A DNA stretch of 41,298 nucleotides. Origin: Streptomyces spiralis. GTDB lineage: Bacteria > Actinomycetota > Actinomycetes > Streptomycetales > Streptomycetaceae. The notes below the pieces were generated by a model. That model was not told where the DNA came from. It made no database searches and saw only the letters and a list, made by a program, of their open reading frames with translations. The stretch spans positions 1-41,298 of the forward strand of contig NZ_BNBC01000018.1 of NCBI RefSeq assembly GCF_014654675.1, read 5' to 3'. Each line of letters begins with the position of its first letter. Position 1 is the first letter of the stretch. The position numbers and the translations under genes were made by a program. Below, piece after piece: positions 31,947 through 39,207 of this stretch.

Positions 31947-33059
31947 GTGAGTTCCCCAGATCCGCAGGTTCGCGCAGCGCGAAACCCTGAAAGCACTCCC
32001 GCCGTGCGCGGGCCCGTCGTCGCGGTCACCGGAGCCGCGAGCGGCGTCGGCGCGCTGCTCACGGAGCGGCTGGCCGCGTCCGGCGAGGTCAGGCAGGTCA
32101 TCGCCATCGACGAGCGACGCGGGGAGTGCGCGGCGGCGCAGTGGCACATCCTCGACGTGCGGGACCCGGCGATCGCCGACAAGCTGCGCGGCGCCGACGT
32201 CGTGGTGCACCTGGCGCTCGACCTCGATCTGGAGACCGATCCCGCCGCCCGGACGGCCTACAACGTCCGGGGGACGCAGACCGTGCTCACCGCGGCCGCG
32301 GCGGCCGGTGTGCACCGGGTCGTGCTGTGCACGTCCTCGATGGTGTACGGGGCGCTGCCCGACAACGAGCTGCCGTTGTCGGAGGACGCCGAGCTGCGCG
32401 CGACCGCCGAGGCGACCGGCGTCGGGGACCTGCTGGAGGTCGAGCGGCTGGCGCGCCGCGCGCCGCGGGCGCACCCCGGCCTGAACGTCACCGTGGTCCG
32501 GCCGGCCGTGCTGGTCGGCGGCACCGACACCGCGCTGACCAGGTACTTCGAGTCGCCGCGGCTGCTGGTCGTGGCCGGTTCGCGGCCCGCCTGGCAGTTC
32601 TGCCACGTCGAGGACCTGTGCAGTGCGCTGGAGTACGCCGTGCTGGAGAAGGTCGACGGCGAGCTGGCCGTCGGCTGCGACGGATGGCTGGAGCAGGAGG
32701 AGGTCGAGGAGCTCAGCGGCATCCGGCGGATGGAGCTCCCCTCGGCGGTGGCGCTGGGGGCGGCGGCGCGGCTGCACCGGATCGGGCTCACCCCGTCCCC
32801 TGCGGGGGATCTGGCGTACACGATGTACCCCTGGGTGGTCAGCGGCAGCAGGCTGCACGACGCGGGGTGGCGGCCGAAGTGGACCAATGAGGACGTGCTC
32901 GCCGAGCTGCTGGAGGAGGTCGCCGGGCGGCACACGGTGGCCGGTCGGCGGCTGGGGCGCAAGGACGCGACGGCGGCGGGTGCCGCGGGGGCGACGGTCG
33001 CCCTGCTGGGCGCGGCCGCCGTGGTGCGGCGGGCGCGCAAGGCCCGGCGGCGGATGTGA
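31947..33059 (+). CDS. Atypical SDR / NAD-dependent epimerase-like protein
   Basis: 370-residue extended short-chain dehydrogenase-like protein. The Rossmann motif is VTGAASGVGALL, followed by ADVVVHLALD, NVRGTQTVL and LCTSSMVYGALPDNELPL. The Ser and Tyr of the usual triad are visible, but the Lys of YxxxK is not, so activity may differ from true epimerases. A C-terminal hydrophobic stretch (AAGAAGATVALLGAAAVV) followed by basic residues suggests a membrane anchor. The GTG at 31947 has GGAGA at good distance and is preferred over ATG 31920. It is divergent from the DUF2342 gene. The substrate cannot be read. Confidence 0.85.
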   Translation: MSSPDPQVRAARNPESTPAVRGPVVAVTGAASGVGALLTERLAASGEVRQVIAIDERRGECAAAQWHILDVRDPAIADKLRGADVVVHLALDLDLETDPAARTAYNVRGTQTVLTAAAAAGVHRVVLCTSSMVYGALPDNELPLSEDAELRATAEATGVGDLLEVERLARRAPRAHPGLNVTVVRPAVLVGGTDTALTRYFESPRLLVVAGSRPAWQFCHVEDLCSALEYAVLEKVDGELAVGCDGWLEQEEVEELSGIRRMELPSAVALGAAARLHRIGLTPSPAGDLAYTMYPWVVSGSRLHDAGWRPKWTNEDVLAELLEEVAGRHTVAGRRLGRKDATAAGAAGATVALLGAAAVVRRARKARRRM

Positions 33060-33132
33060 GCCCGGGGCCGGCGGGGTGCGCCGCGGGCACGAAGGTCCGC
33101 GGCCAGGGTCCTGGATCGTAGAAGGCTCCAAA

Positions 33133-33152
33133 CCGGCACACGCGCGTGCCGG
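33133..33152. terminator. Hairpin after the SDR gene
   Basis: CCGGCAC, 6-nt loop ACGCGC, GTGCCGG: a perfect 7-bp stem 74 nt after the SDR stop and 49 nt before moaE. It may be a terminator or an operator of moaE; no T-tract. Confidence 0.4.
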
Positions 33153-33200
33153 GCGATGACGCTATTCCGCGTGCTCGCGGGCGTGCGGCACGATGGAGGC

Positions 33201-33662
33201 ATGGCACCCACCAACGATCACCCCGGCGAGCACGCCGCCGACGATCCCATCAAGCTGATCGCCGTCCGCGAGACGGCGCTCTCCCTGGACGAGGTCTTCA
33301 AGGCCGTCGGGGACGACGCCGCCGGCGGCACCGCGCTCTTCGTGGGGACCGTGCGCAACCACGACGGGGGTGCCGATGTCGACGAGCTCGGCTACTCCTG
33401 CCATCCCAGCGCCGAGGCCGAGATGCGGCGCATCGCCGAGAAGGTCGCCGCCGAGTACCCGGTGCGCGCGCTCGCGGCCGTCCACCGTGTGGGTGACCTC
33501 AGCGTCGGGGATCTCGCCGTCGTCGTCGGCGTGTCGTGCCCGCACCGCGCGGAGGCGTTCGAGGCCTGCCGGAAGCTGATCGACGACCTCAAGCACGAGG
33601 CGCCCATCTGGAAGCACCAGAAGTTCTCGGACGGCACCGAGGAGTGGGTCGGCGCCTGCTGA
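33201..33662 (+). CDS. moaE: MoaE, molybdopterin synthase catalytic subunit
   Basis: 153-residue large subunit of molybdopterin synthase, which with thiocarboxylated MoaD converts cyclic pyranopterin monophosphate to molybdopterin. Family marks are GTALFVGTVRNHDGG, the sequence SCHPSAEAEM, VVVGVSCPHRAEAFEACR, and the active-site lysines in LKHEAPIWKHQKF. No moaD is next to it, so the partner is elsewhere. The ATG at 33201 has GGAGG only 1 nt away; GTG or ATG codons farther upstream (33156) are less likely by homology. Confidence 0.92.
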   Translation: MAPTNDHPGEHAADDPIKLIAVRETALSLDEVFKAVGDDAAGGTALFVGTVRNHDGGADVDELGYSCHPSAEAEMRRIAEKVAAEYPVRALAAVHRVGDLSVGDLAVVVGVSCPHRAEAFEACRKLIDDLKHEAPIWKHQKFSDGTEEWVGAC

Positions 33663-33824
33663 CGGCACTCCCGGCGGTCTGCCGACGACGCCCCGCCCCC
33701 TGGGCCGCTGACGCCACGTCCTGCCGACCTCGGCGGCCGCCGACCCCACCGTCGACGGCCCCCTGACCCCGCCGTACCCTTCCGTCACGGCTCCGGTTGC
33801 GTAACCGACCCCCTGGCCCGAGCG

Positions 33825-33847
33825 TTGTCAGTGCGGATGGTTAATCT
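33825..33847 (+). promoter_or_regulatory. RecA-NDp (PafBC-type) DNA-damage promoter of a small membrane protein
   Basis: TTGTCAGTG, 8 nt, TAATCT is a full match to TTGTCRGTG-N8-TANNNT. Start of transcription is expected near 33854, giving a 40-nt leader that includes the GGGAGG ribosome site of the gene at 33894. Confidence 0.8.
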
Positions 33848-33893
33848 GCTGATCAGTCAGTTGGGGTCGCTCGGTTGGGGTCGGGAGGTCGGC

Positions 33894-34058
33894 ATGGCGG
33901 CGCTCGCCTGGTTGCTGATACCACTGGTGGCTGCGATAGCCGCCGGACTGTGGGGGATCTGGGCGAACCGGACCCGCAAGGTGCGCAGCGACGGTCCCGA
34001 GCTGGACGGGTACGCCCGTTTCCGTGAGGCCATGGAGAGGTCCACGTCCGGCACGTAA
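33894..34058 (+). CDS. Small single-pass membrane protein, predicted DNA-damage inducible
   Basis: 54-residue protein. The ATG at 33894 follows GGGAGG with a 5-nt gap. Residues about 2-22 form one transmembrane helix (ALAWLLIPLVAAIAAGLWGI); the rest is a short charged tail (RTRKVRSDGPELDGYARFREAM). Basic residues after the helix suggest an outside-to-inside or N-out topology. An exact DNA-damage promoter drives it. Small one-helix proteins under damage promoters often act on cell division in other bacteria (SulA-independent division inhibitors such as SidA); that is analogy only. Longer starts at 33837 or 33825 lie within the promoter and are rejected. Confidence 0.82.
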   Translation: MAALAWLLIPLVAAIAAGLWGIWANRTRKVRSDGPELDGYARFREAMERSTSGT

Positions 34059-34152
34059 GGCCGTGCGAGAACTGCGCGCGAAGACCGCGCGCCAGGACTC
34101 CGTACGACGGCCCTGACGGTGCTCTGACAGGCGCGTCCCGTACTGTCGACTC

Positions 34153-35250
34153 ATGCCACGCCGCACCGCGACGATGCTCGCCTCCACCCTGATGCTGATC
34201 GCGCTCCTGTGCGCGGGGGTCTTCCTCCCCGTGCCGTACTCGGAGATGTCCCCGGGTCCGACGGTCAACACGCTGGACGAGCACGACGGCGAGCCGGTGC
34301 TGCAGATCACCGGGCACCAGACGTACCCGACGGACGGCCACCTCAACATGACCACCGTCCGGGTCACCAGCGCGGACTACCGGATGAACCTCGTCGAGGC
34401 CGTCTACGGCTGGCTCGCGCACGACGACAAGGTCGTCCCGCACGACACGCTCTACCCCGACGGCAAGACGGAGGAGCAGTCGACCCAGGAGAACGCCGAG
34501 GAGTTCAGCCAGTCCCAGGAGAGCGCCAAGGTGGCGGCGCTGAAGGAGCTCGGCATCCCGGTGCGGTCCTGGGTGATCGTCTCCACGGTGGTCAAGGGCA
34601 CCCCGGCGCAGGGCAGGCTGCACGCCGGTGACGTGATCAAGGCCGTGGACGGCACCGCGGTCAAGCAGCCTTCCGACGTGGCGAAGCTGGTCACCCGGCA
34701 CAAGCCCGGCCAGGACGTCGTCTTCACCGTCGTGCCCGCCAAGGACCAGGCCGCCGCGGAGAAGCAGAACAAAACGGCGACCACCACCAAGAAGGTCACC
34801 ATCACCACGGCCGAGTCCCACGACACCGGCGCCAAGCGCGCCATCGTCGGGATCTCCGCCGGAACCGACCACACGTTCCCGTTCACGATCGACATCAAGC
34901 TCGCCGACGTCGGCGGACCCAGCGCCGGTCTGATGTTCGCCCTCGGCATCTACGACAAGCTCACCCCGGGCAGCCTGACCGGCGGAAAGTTCGTGGCCGG
35001 CACCGGGACGATCGACGACGCCGGCAAGGTCGGCCCGATCGGCGGCATCGAGATGAAGACCGTCGGCGCGCGCGACAAGGGCGCCCAGTACTTCCTCACC
35101 CCCGCCGACAACTGCGCGGCCGCTGCCAAGGACACCCCCTCGGGGCTCACCCTGGTGAAGGTCGACACCATCGGCGACGCCCTCGGCGCCCTGAAGGACA
35201 TCCGCTCCGGGAAGACCGCCGACCTGCCGAAGTGCACGACCAAGGGCTGA
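34153..35250 (+). CDS. YlbL-like PDZ-Lon membrane serine protease
   Basis: 365-residue extracytoplasmic protease: one N-terminal transmembrane helix (LASTLMLIALLCAGVFL), a PDZ domain (about 135-200, GTPAQGRLHAGDVIKAVDGT) and a Lon-type proteolytic domain (about 225-350). The catalytic dyad is Ser257 in VGGPSAGLMF and Lys302 in GGIEMKTVGARDKGA, 45 residues apart as in Lon. No AAA+ domain is present, so degradation is ATP-independent. The Bacillus homologue YlbL degrades the DNA-damage division inhibitor YneA, which is notable because the gene before it is a damage-promoter-driven small membrane protein. The ATG at 34153 stands 6 nt after a -10-like TACTGT, so it may be leaderless. Terminator downstream. 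Confidence 0.92.
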   Translation: MPRRTATMLASTLMLIALLCAGVFLPVPYSEMSPGPTVNTLDEHDGEPVLQITGHQTYPTDGHLNMTTVRVTSADYRMNLVEAVYGWLAHDDKVVPHDTLYPDGKTEEQSTQENAEEFSQSQESAKVAALKELGIPVRSWVIVSTVVKGTPAQGRLHAGDVIKAVDGTAVKQPSDVAKLVTRHKPGQDVVFTVVPAKDQAAAEKQNKTATTTKKVTITTAESHDTGAKRAIVGISAGTDHTFPFTIDIKLADVGGPSAGLMFALGIYDKLTPGSLTGGKFVAGTGTIDDAGKVGPIGGIEMKTVGARDKGAQYFLTPADNCAAAAKDTPSGLTLVKVDTIGDALGALKDIRSGKTADLPKCTTKG

Positions 35251-35255
35251 GACGA

Positions 35256-35284
35256 GGGGCGCCCCTGGCAATCAGGGGCGCCCC
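35256..35284. terminator. Convergent terminator after the PDZ-Lon gene
   Basis: GGGGCGCCCCTG, loop GCAAT, CAGGGGCGCCCC: a perfect 12-bp stem between convergent genes. Confidence 0.8.
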
Positions 35285-35296
35285 CGGGTCACGTAC

Positions 35297-35839
35297 TCAG
35301 TCCTCGAACGTCGCCGTCAGTGCCTCCGCGAGCCCCGGCACCAGGTCGGCGCCCGTGAGCACCTCCGTGGAGGAGTCCTTCTCGCGCAGCCGCAGGGCCG
35401 ACTCCCGGGCGCCGTCGCGCAGCACCGCCACCGTCATCCGTACCTCCTGACGCTCGGGGTGGTCGGCCACCCACCGGGCCAGCTTCTCCTCGTCCAGCCC
35501 CTGCGGGACCTGTGTCTCGGCGGACGGGGGCAGCATCAGCCGCTCCACGGTCAGCGCGCAGCCGGCCACCGCGTCGGGCCAGGCGATCGTGCCGAGGAAC
35601 TCGTCGAGCGGCTGATCGGCAGGGATCTCGTCCTGCTCGATCGGGGTGAGACCGGAGGTCTGCTGCTCGTCCTCCAGGCCGAGCTGGGCCGCGAGGACGG
35701 GTTCCTCGGCCCGCAGCCGCGCGGTGTCTACGAGGGCGAAGAGGCGAGCGGGCTGGTCCCAGCCGAGGCCGGAGGCGTACTCGTCGATCTCGAGTACCGC
35801 CCGGGTGAGCGGGCTCGCTGCCATGGGAGTGTTGGACAT
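35297..35839 (-). CDS. PPA1357-like actinobacterial conserved protein
   Basis: 180-residue acidic cytoplasmic protein of a conserved actinobacterial family of unknown function (PPA1357 type), often found beside the PDZ-Lon and UPF0182 genes. Motifs include YASGLGWDQPARLFALVDT near the N-terminus, IAWPDAVAGCALTVERLMLP in the middle, and VRMTVAVLRDGARESALRL near the C-terminus. No catalytic or metal motif, signal peptide or membrane segment is visible. The ATG at 35839 is preferred over GTG 35845 because of ribosome-site spacing. It is divergent from the UPF0182 gene, whose sigma-R-like promoter lies in the shared gap. Confidence 0.82.
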   Translation of the reverse strand: MSNTPMAASPLTRAVLEIDEYASGLGWDQPARLFALVDTARLRAEEPVLAAQLGLEDEQQTSGLTPIEQDEIPADQPLDEFLGTIAWPDAVAGCALTVERLMLPPSAETQVPQGLDEEKLARWVADHPERQEVRMTVAVLRDGARESALRLREKDSSTEVLTGADLVPGLAEALTATFED

Positions 35840-35873
35840 GGTCACAATCCTGCCTCGTTCCCGGCCGGAATCG

Positions 35874-35899
35874 GGAACCGAGTAAACCGTCAGTAAGTT
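35874..35899 (+). promoter_or_regulatory. Sigma-R-like promoter of the UPF0182 gene
   Basis: GGAAC, 18 nt, GTT fits the sigma-R class (GGAAT or GGAAC, N18, GTT). The transcription start would be near 35906, about 100 nt before the UPF0182 start. Confidence 0.5.
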
Positions 35900-36004
35900 T
35901 CATAGGTGTGTGCCCGCGTCGACCACGGGCACACCGTACGGTCCGCGGGCACGGGGGCCAGACACAACGACAGCGAACCACCAGCGAACTTCGAGGTGCG
36001 CACC

Positions 36005-38971
36005 TTGGCTTTCCAGATGCCGGACCGCGGCTCAGGCCCGTCCGGGCCGCGGATGAGAGTCGGCCGCCCGTCCCGGCGAGCCCGTGTCCTGCTCATGACC
36101 CTGGGCGTCCTGGCCGTCCTCGGCATGGCGTTCACGATGTTCGCGGGCTTCTGGACGGACTGGCTGTGGTACCGGTCGGTGCACTACTCGTCCGTGTTCA
36201 CCACCACCCTGTGGACCAAGATCGGACTGTTCTTCGTCTTCGGACTGCTGATGGCGGTGGCCGTCGGTTTCAACATCTGGCTCGCGCACCGGCTGCGGCC
36301 CCCGCTCAGCGCCATGTCGATGGAGCAGCAGAACCTCGACCGCTACCGGATGGGCATCGCGCCGTACAAGAAGTGGCTGCTGTGCGGCATCACCGCACTG
36401 GTCGGCCTGATCGCGGGCGCCTCCGCCGCCGGCCAGTGGCGCACCTGGCTGCTGTGGGTCAACGGCGTCCCGTTCCACAAGACGGACCCGCAGTTCCACC
36501 TCGACGTGTCCTTCTACGCCTTCGACCTGCCCTGGTACCGCTTCCTGCTGGGCTTCGGCTTCGCCGCGACGATCCTGTCCCTGATCGCCGCGGCGCTGAC
36601 CCACTACCTGTACGGCGGGCTGCGGGTCACCAGCCCCGGCGCGCGGGCCACGGCCGCGGCGACCGGTCACCTGTCGGTGCTGCTCGGCGTCTTCGTGTCC
36701 CTGAAGGCGATCGCGTACTGGCTCGATCGGTACGGACTCGCGGTCAAGTCGAGCGACTTCAAGGCGACCGACAACTGGACCGGTCTGAGGTACGTCGACG
36801 CCCACGCCTACCTGCCGGCCAAGACGATCCTCTTCTGCATCGCGGTCATCTGCGCGCTGCTGTTCTTCGCCACCCTGTGGCGGCGCACCTGGCAGCTGCC
36901 GGTCATCGGCTTCGGCCTGATGGTGCTCTCCGCGATCCTCATCGGCGGCCTGTACCCGGCGATCGTCCAGAAGTTCCAGGTCCAGCCCAACGAGCAGGCC
37001 AAGGAAGCCCCGTACGTCGCGAAGAACATCGAGGCGACGCGCCAGGCGTACGGCATCGACGACACCGAGGTGGCCCCCTACGACGGGACGAGCAAGACCA
37101 AGGACAAGTCGACGCTGCGCGACGACGTCGACAAGACGGCGAGCATCCGCATACTCGACCCCAACATCGTCTCGCCGACGTTCCAGCAACTGCAGCAGGT
37201 CAAGGGCTTCTACGCATTCCCCAACAATCTGGACGTCGACCGCTATCCCACCAAGGACGGCAAGGTCCAGGACACGGTCGTCGGTCTGCGCGAGCTGAAC
37301 TTCTCCGGCGTCAAGCAGAACTGGATCAACACCCACTTCCGCTACACCCACGGCTATGGCGTCGTCTCGGCCAAGGGCACCGAGGCGGACAACGGAGAGC
37401 CCGTCTTCACCGAGAAGAACCTGCCGCCCGCCGGTGACCTGCCGAGGTACGAACCGCGGGTCTACTACGGCGAGAAGACCACCACGTACTCGATCGTCGG
37501 CGGTCCCCAGAAGGAGATCGACTACTCCGACAACGACGGCGAGAAGACCACCAGCTACCGGGGCAAGAGCGGCGTCAGCCTGTCCAGCCCCGTCAACCGG
37601 GCCGCGTACGCGCTGGCGTTCGGCGAACCGCAGATCCTCTACTCCGGCGCGATCGGAGACGGCTCGCGGATCCTGTACAACCGCACGCCCAAGGAGCGCG
37701 TCGAGGCGGTCGCGCCCTGGCTGACCATCGACGGCGACGCCTATCCGGCGGTGGTGGACGGCCACATCCAGTGGATCGTGGACGCCTACACGACCACGAA
37801 CGGCTATCCGTACGCCTCCCGTACCACCCTCGGTGACACCACGGCCGACTCGCTGACCGCGACCAACAACTCGCGCGCGGTGGTGGCCCAGCAGAACCAG
37901 GTCAACTACATCCGCAACTCGGTGAAGGCCACCGTCGACGCCTACACCGGCGAGGTCAGGCTGTACCAGTGGGACACCGAGGACCCGGTGCTGAAGACCT
38001 GGATGAAGGCGTTCCCGGACACGGTGAAGCCGAAGTCGGACATCTCCCCGGACCTGATGTCCCATCTGCGCTACCCGCAGGACCTGTTCAAGGTCCAGCG
38101 CGAGCTGCTCACCCGCTACCACGTCCAGGACGCGCAGACCTTCCTCAGCGGCAGCGAGGTGTGGCAGGTGCCGGACGACCCGACGAACAAGTCGGGCGAC
38201 GCGGTGCCGCCGTACTACCTGACCATGAAGATGCCCGACCAGAACTCCCAGGCGTTCTCGCTGACGACGACGTACACGCCGAACGGCCGGGACAACCTCA
38301 GCGCCTTCATGGCGGTCGACTCACAGGCGGGCACATCCGACTACGGGAAGATCAGAATCCTGAAGCTGCGGACGAGCACCACGGCGGACGGGCCCAAGCA
38401 GGTCCAGAGCCAGTTCAACTCCAACTCGCAGCAGAACATCACGGAGTTCGTCCGGCAGGTCAGGAACGGCGACTCGGAGATCGAGTACGGCAATCTGCTG
38501 ACCATTCCGCTCGACGGAGGACTGCTCTATGTGGAGCCGGTCTACGTACGCGGCGGTCAGCTCAAGTACCCGTTGTTGCGGAAGGTCCTGGTGACCTACG
38601 GCGGCGCCACCGCGTTCGAGGACACGCTCGGCCAGGCCCTCGACAAGATCTTCGGAGCGCCGGGTTCGACGCCCCCGCCCGGCACCGGGACCACGAATCC
38701 GCCGAGTTCGGGCAACCCGACGGTCCAGCAGGCGCTGAAGGACGCGCAGAAGGCCTTCGACGAGGGCCAGACGGCGCTGAACAAGAAGCCGACCGACTGG
38801 GAGGCGTACGGCAAGGCGCAGAAGGAGCTGCAGGACGCGCTCAAGCAGGCCGCCGATGCCCAGGCCCAGGCGGAGAAGCAGAGCGGCAACGCCAAGAACG
38901 GCACCGACAGTGCCAAGAACGGCGCCGGCAGCGACAAGAAGGACAGCGGTAGCGGTACGACGGGCAGCTGA
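36005..38971 (+). CDS. UPF0182 large membrane protein
   Basis: 988-residue integral membrane protein of the UPF0182 family. About seven transmembrane segments occupy residues 20-330 (for example LLMTLGVLAVLGMAFTMFAG and KIGLFFVFGLLMAVAVGFNI). A large extracytoplasmic domain of about 550 residues follows (from FQVQPNEQAKEAPYV onward). A Gln/Lys/Ala-rich low-complexity tail (about 900-988) ends the protein. The TTG at 36005 is chosen because GAGGTG precedes it at good spacing and the family begins AFQMPDRG; ATG 36017 is possible. The function of this conserved family is unknown. Its neighbour in Mycobacterium is also the PDZ-Lon protease. Confidence 0.9.
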   Translation: MAFQMPDRGSGPSGPRMRVGRPSRRARVLLMTLGVLAVLGMAFTMFAGFWTDWLWYRSVHYSSVFTTTLWTKIGLFFVFGLLMAVAVGFNIWLAHRLRPPLSAMSMEQQNLDRYRMGIAPYKKWLLCGITALVGLIAGASAAGQWRTWLLWVNGVPFHKTDPQFHLDVSFYAFDLPWYRFLLGFGFAATILSLIAAALTHYLYGGLRVTSPGARATAAATGHLSVLLGVFVSLKAIAYWLDRYGLAVKSSDFKATDNWTGLRYVDAHAYLPAKTILFCIAVICALLFFATLWRRTWQLPVIGFGLMVLSAILIGGLYPAIVQKFQVQPNEQAKEAPYVAKNIEATRQAYGIDDTEVAPYDGTSKTKDKSTLRDDVDKTASIRILDPNIVSPTFQQLQQVKGFYAFPNNLDVDRYPTKDGKVQDTVVGLRELNFSGVKQNWINTHFRYTHGYGVVSAKGTEADNGEPVFTEKNLPPAGDLPRYEPRVYYGEKTTTYSIVGGPQKEIDYSDNDGEKTTSYRGKSGVSLSSPVNRAAYALAFGEPQILYSGAIGDGSRILYNRTPKERVEAVAPWLTIDGDAYPAVVDGHIQWIVDAYTTTNGYPYASRTTLGDTTADSLTATNNSRAVVAQQNQVNYIRNSVKATVDAYTGEVRLYQWDTEDPVLKTWMKAFPDTVKPKSDISPDLMSHLRYPQDLFKVQRELLTRYHVQDAQTFLSGSEVWQVPDDPTNKSGDAVPPYYLTMKMPDQNSQAFSLTTTYTPNGRDNLSAFMAVDSQAGTSDYGKIRILKLRTSTTADGPKQVQSQFNSNSQQNITEFVRQVRNGDSEIEYGNLLTIPLDGGLLYVEPVYVRGGQLKYPLLRKVLVTYGGATAFEDTLGQALDKIFGAPGSTPPPGTGTTNPPSSGNPTVQQALKDAQKAFDEGQTALNKKPTDWEAYGKAQKELQDALKQAADAQAQAEKQSGNAKNGTDSAKNGAGSDKKDSGSGTTGS

Positions 38972-38984
38972 TCGCTCGTGCCGA

Positions 38985-39024
38985 GTCGAGGGCCCGGGTC
39001 CGGGAGCGGATCCGGGCCCTCGAC
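38985..39024 (+). terminator. Terminator after the UPF0182 gene
   Basis: GTCGAGGGCCCGGGTCCG and CGGATCCGGGCCCTCGAC form an 18-bp stem with one G-T wobble and a 4-nt loop, 14 nt after the stop. Confidence 0.8.
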
Positions 39025-39147
39025 GTGTGCGTACGACGGGCGGTGGGGTTGCGAACGCATGTGCCGACAGGAGGGACCGCCGTGCCGCCGTGGGGAGTTG
39101 GGCGATCTGTGTTTGACTTGTCTCTCTGTGGGCATGTCGACAAAACG

Positions 39148-39177
39148 CTGAAGTGACCTCACTGGCTGCGGTATACC
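39148..39177 (+). promoter_or_regulatory. Putative promoter of the Sel1/TPR gene
   Basis: CTGAAG, 18 nt, TATACC; start near 39184, leader about 24 nt. The -10 is good, the -35 moderate. Confidence 0.4.
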
Positions 39178-39207
39178 GGATGTACCCAGTTTGCAGGTGG
39201 TGCGACG

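Noticed and set aside
33825..33893. N-terminal extension of the 54-residue membrane protein from TTG 33825 or ATG 33837
   Set aside because: Those codons lie within the RecA-NDp promoter element; ATG 33894 has a proper GGGAGG site.
39113..39141. TTGACT near the Sel1/TPR gene as a -35
   Set aside because: No acceptable -10 hexamer at 16-19 nt; the CTGAAG/TATACC pair nearer the gene fits better.
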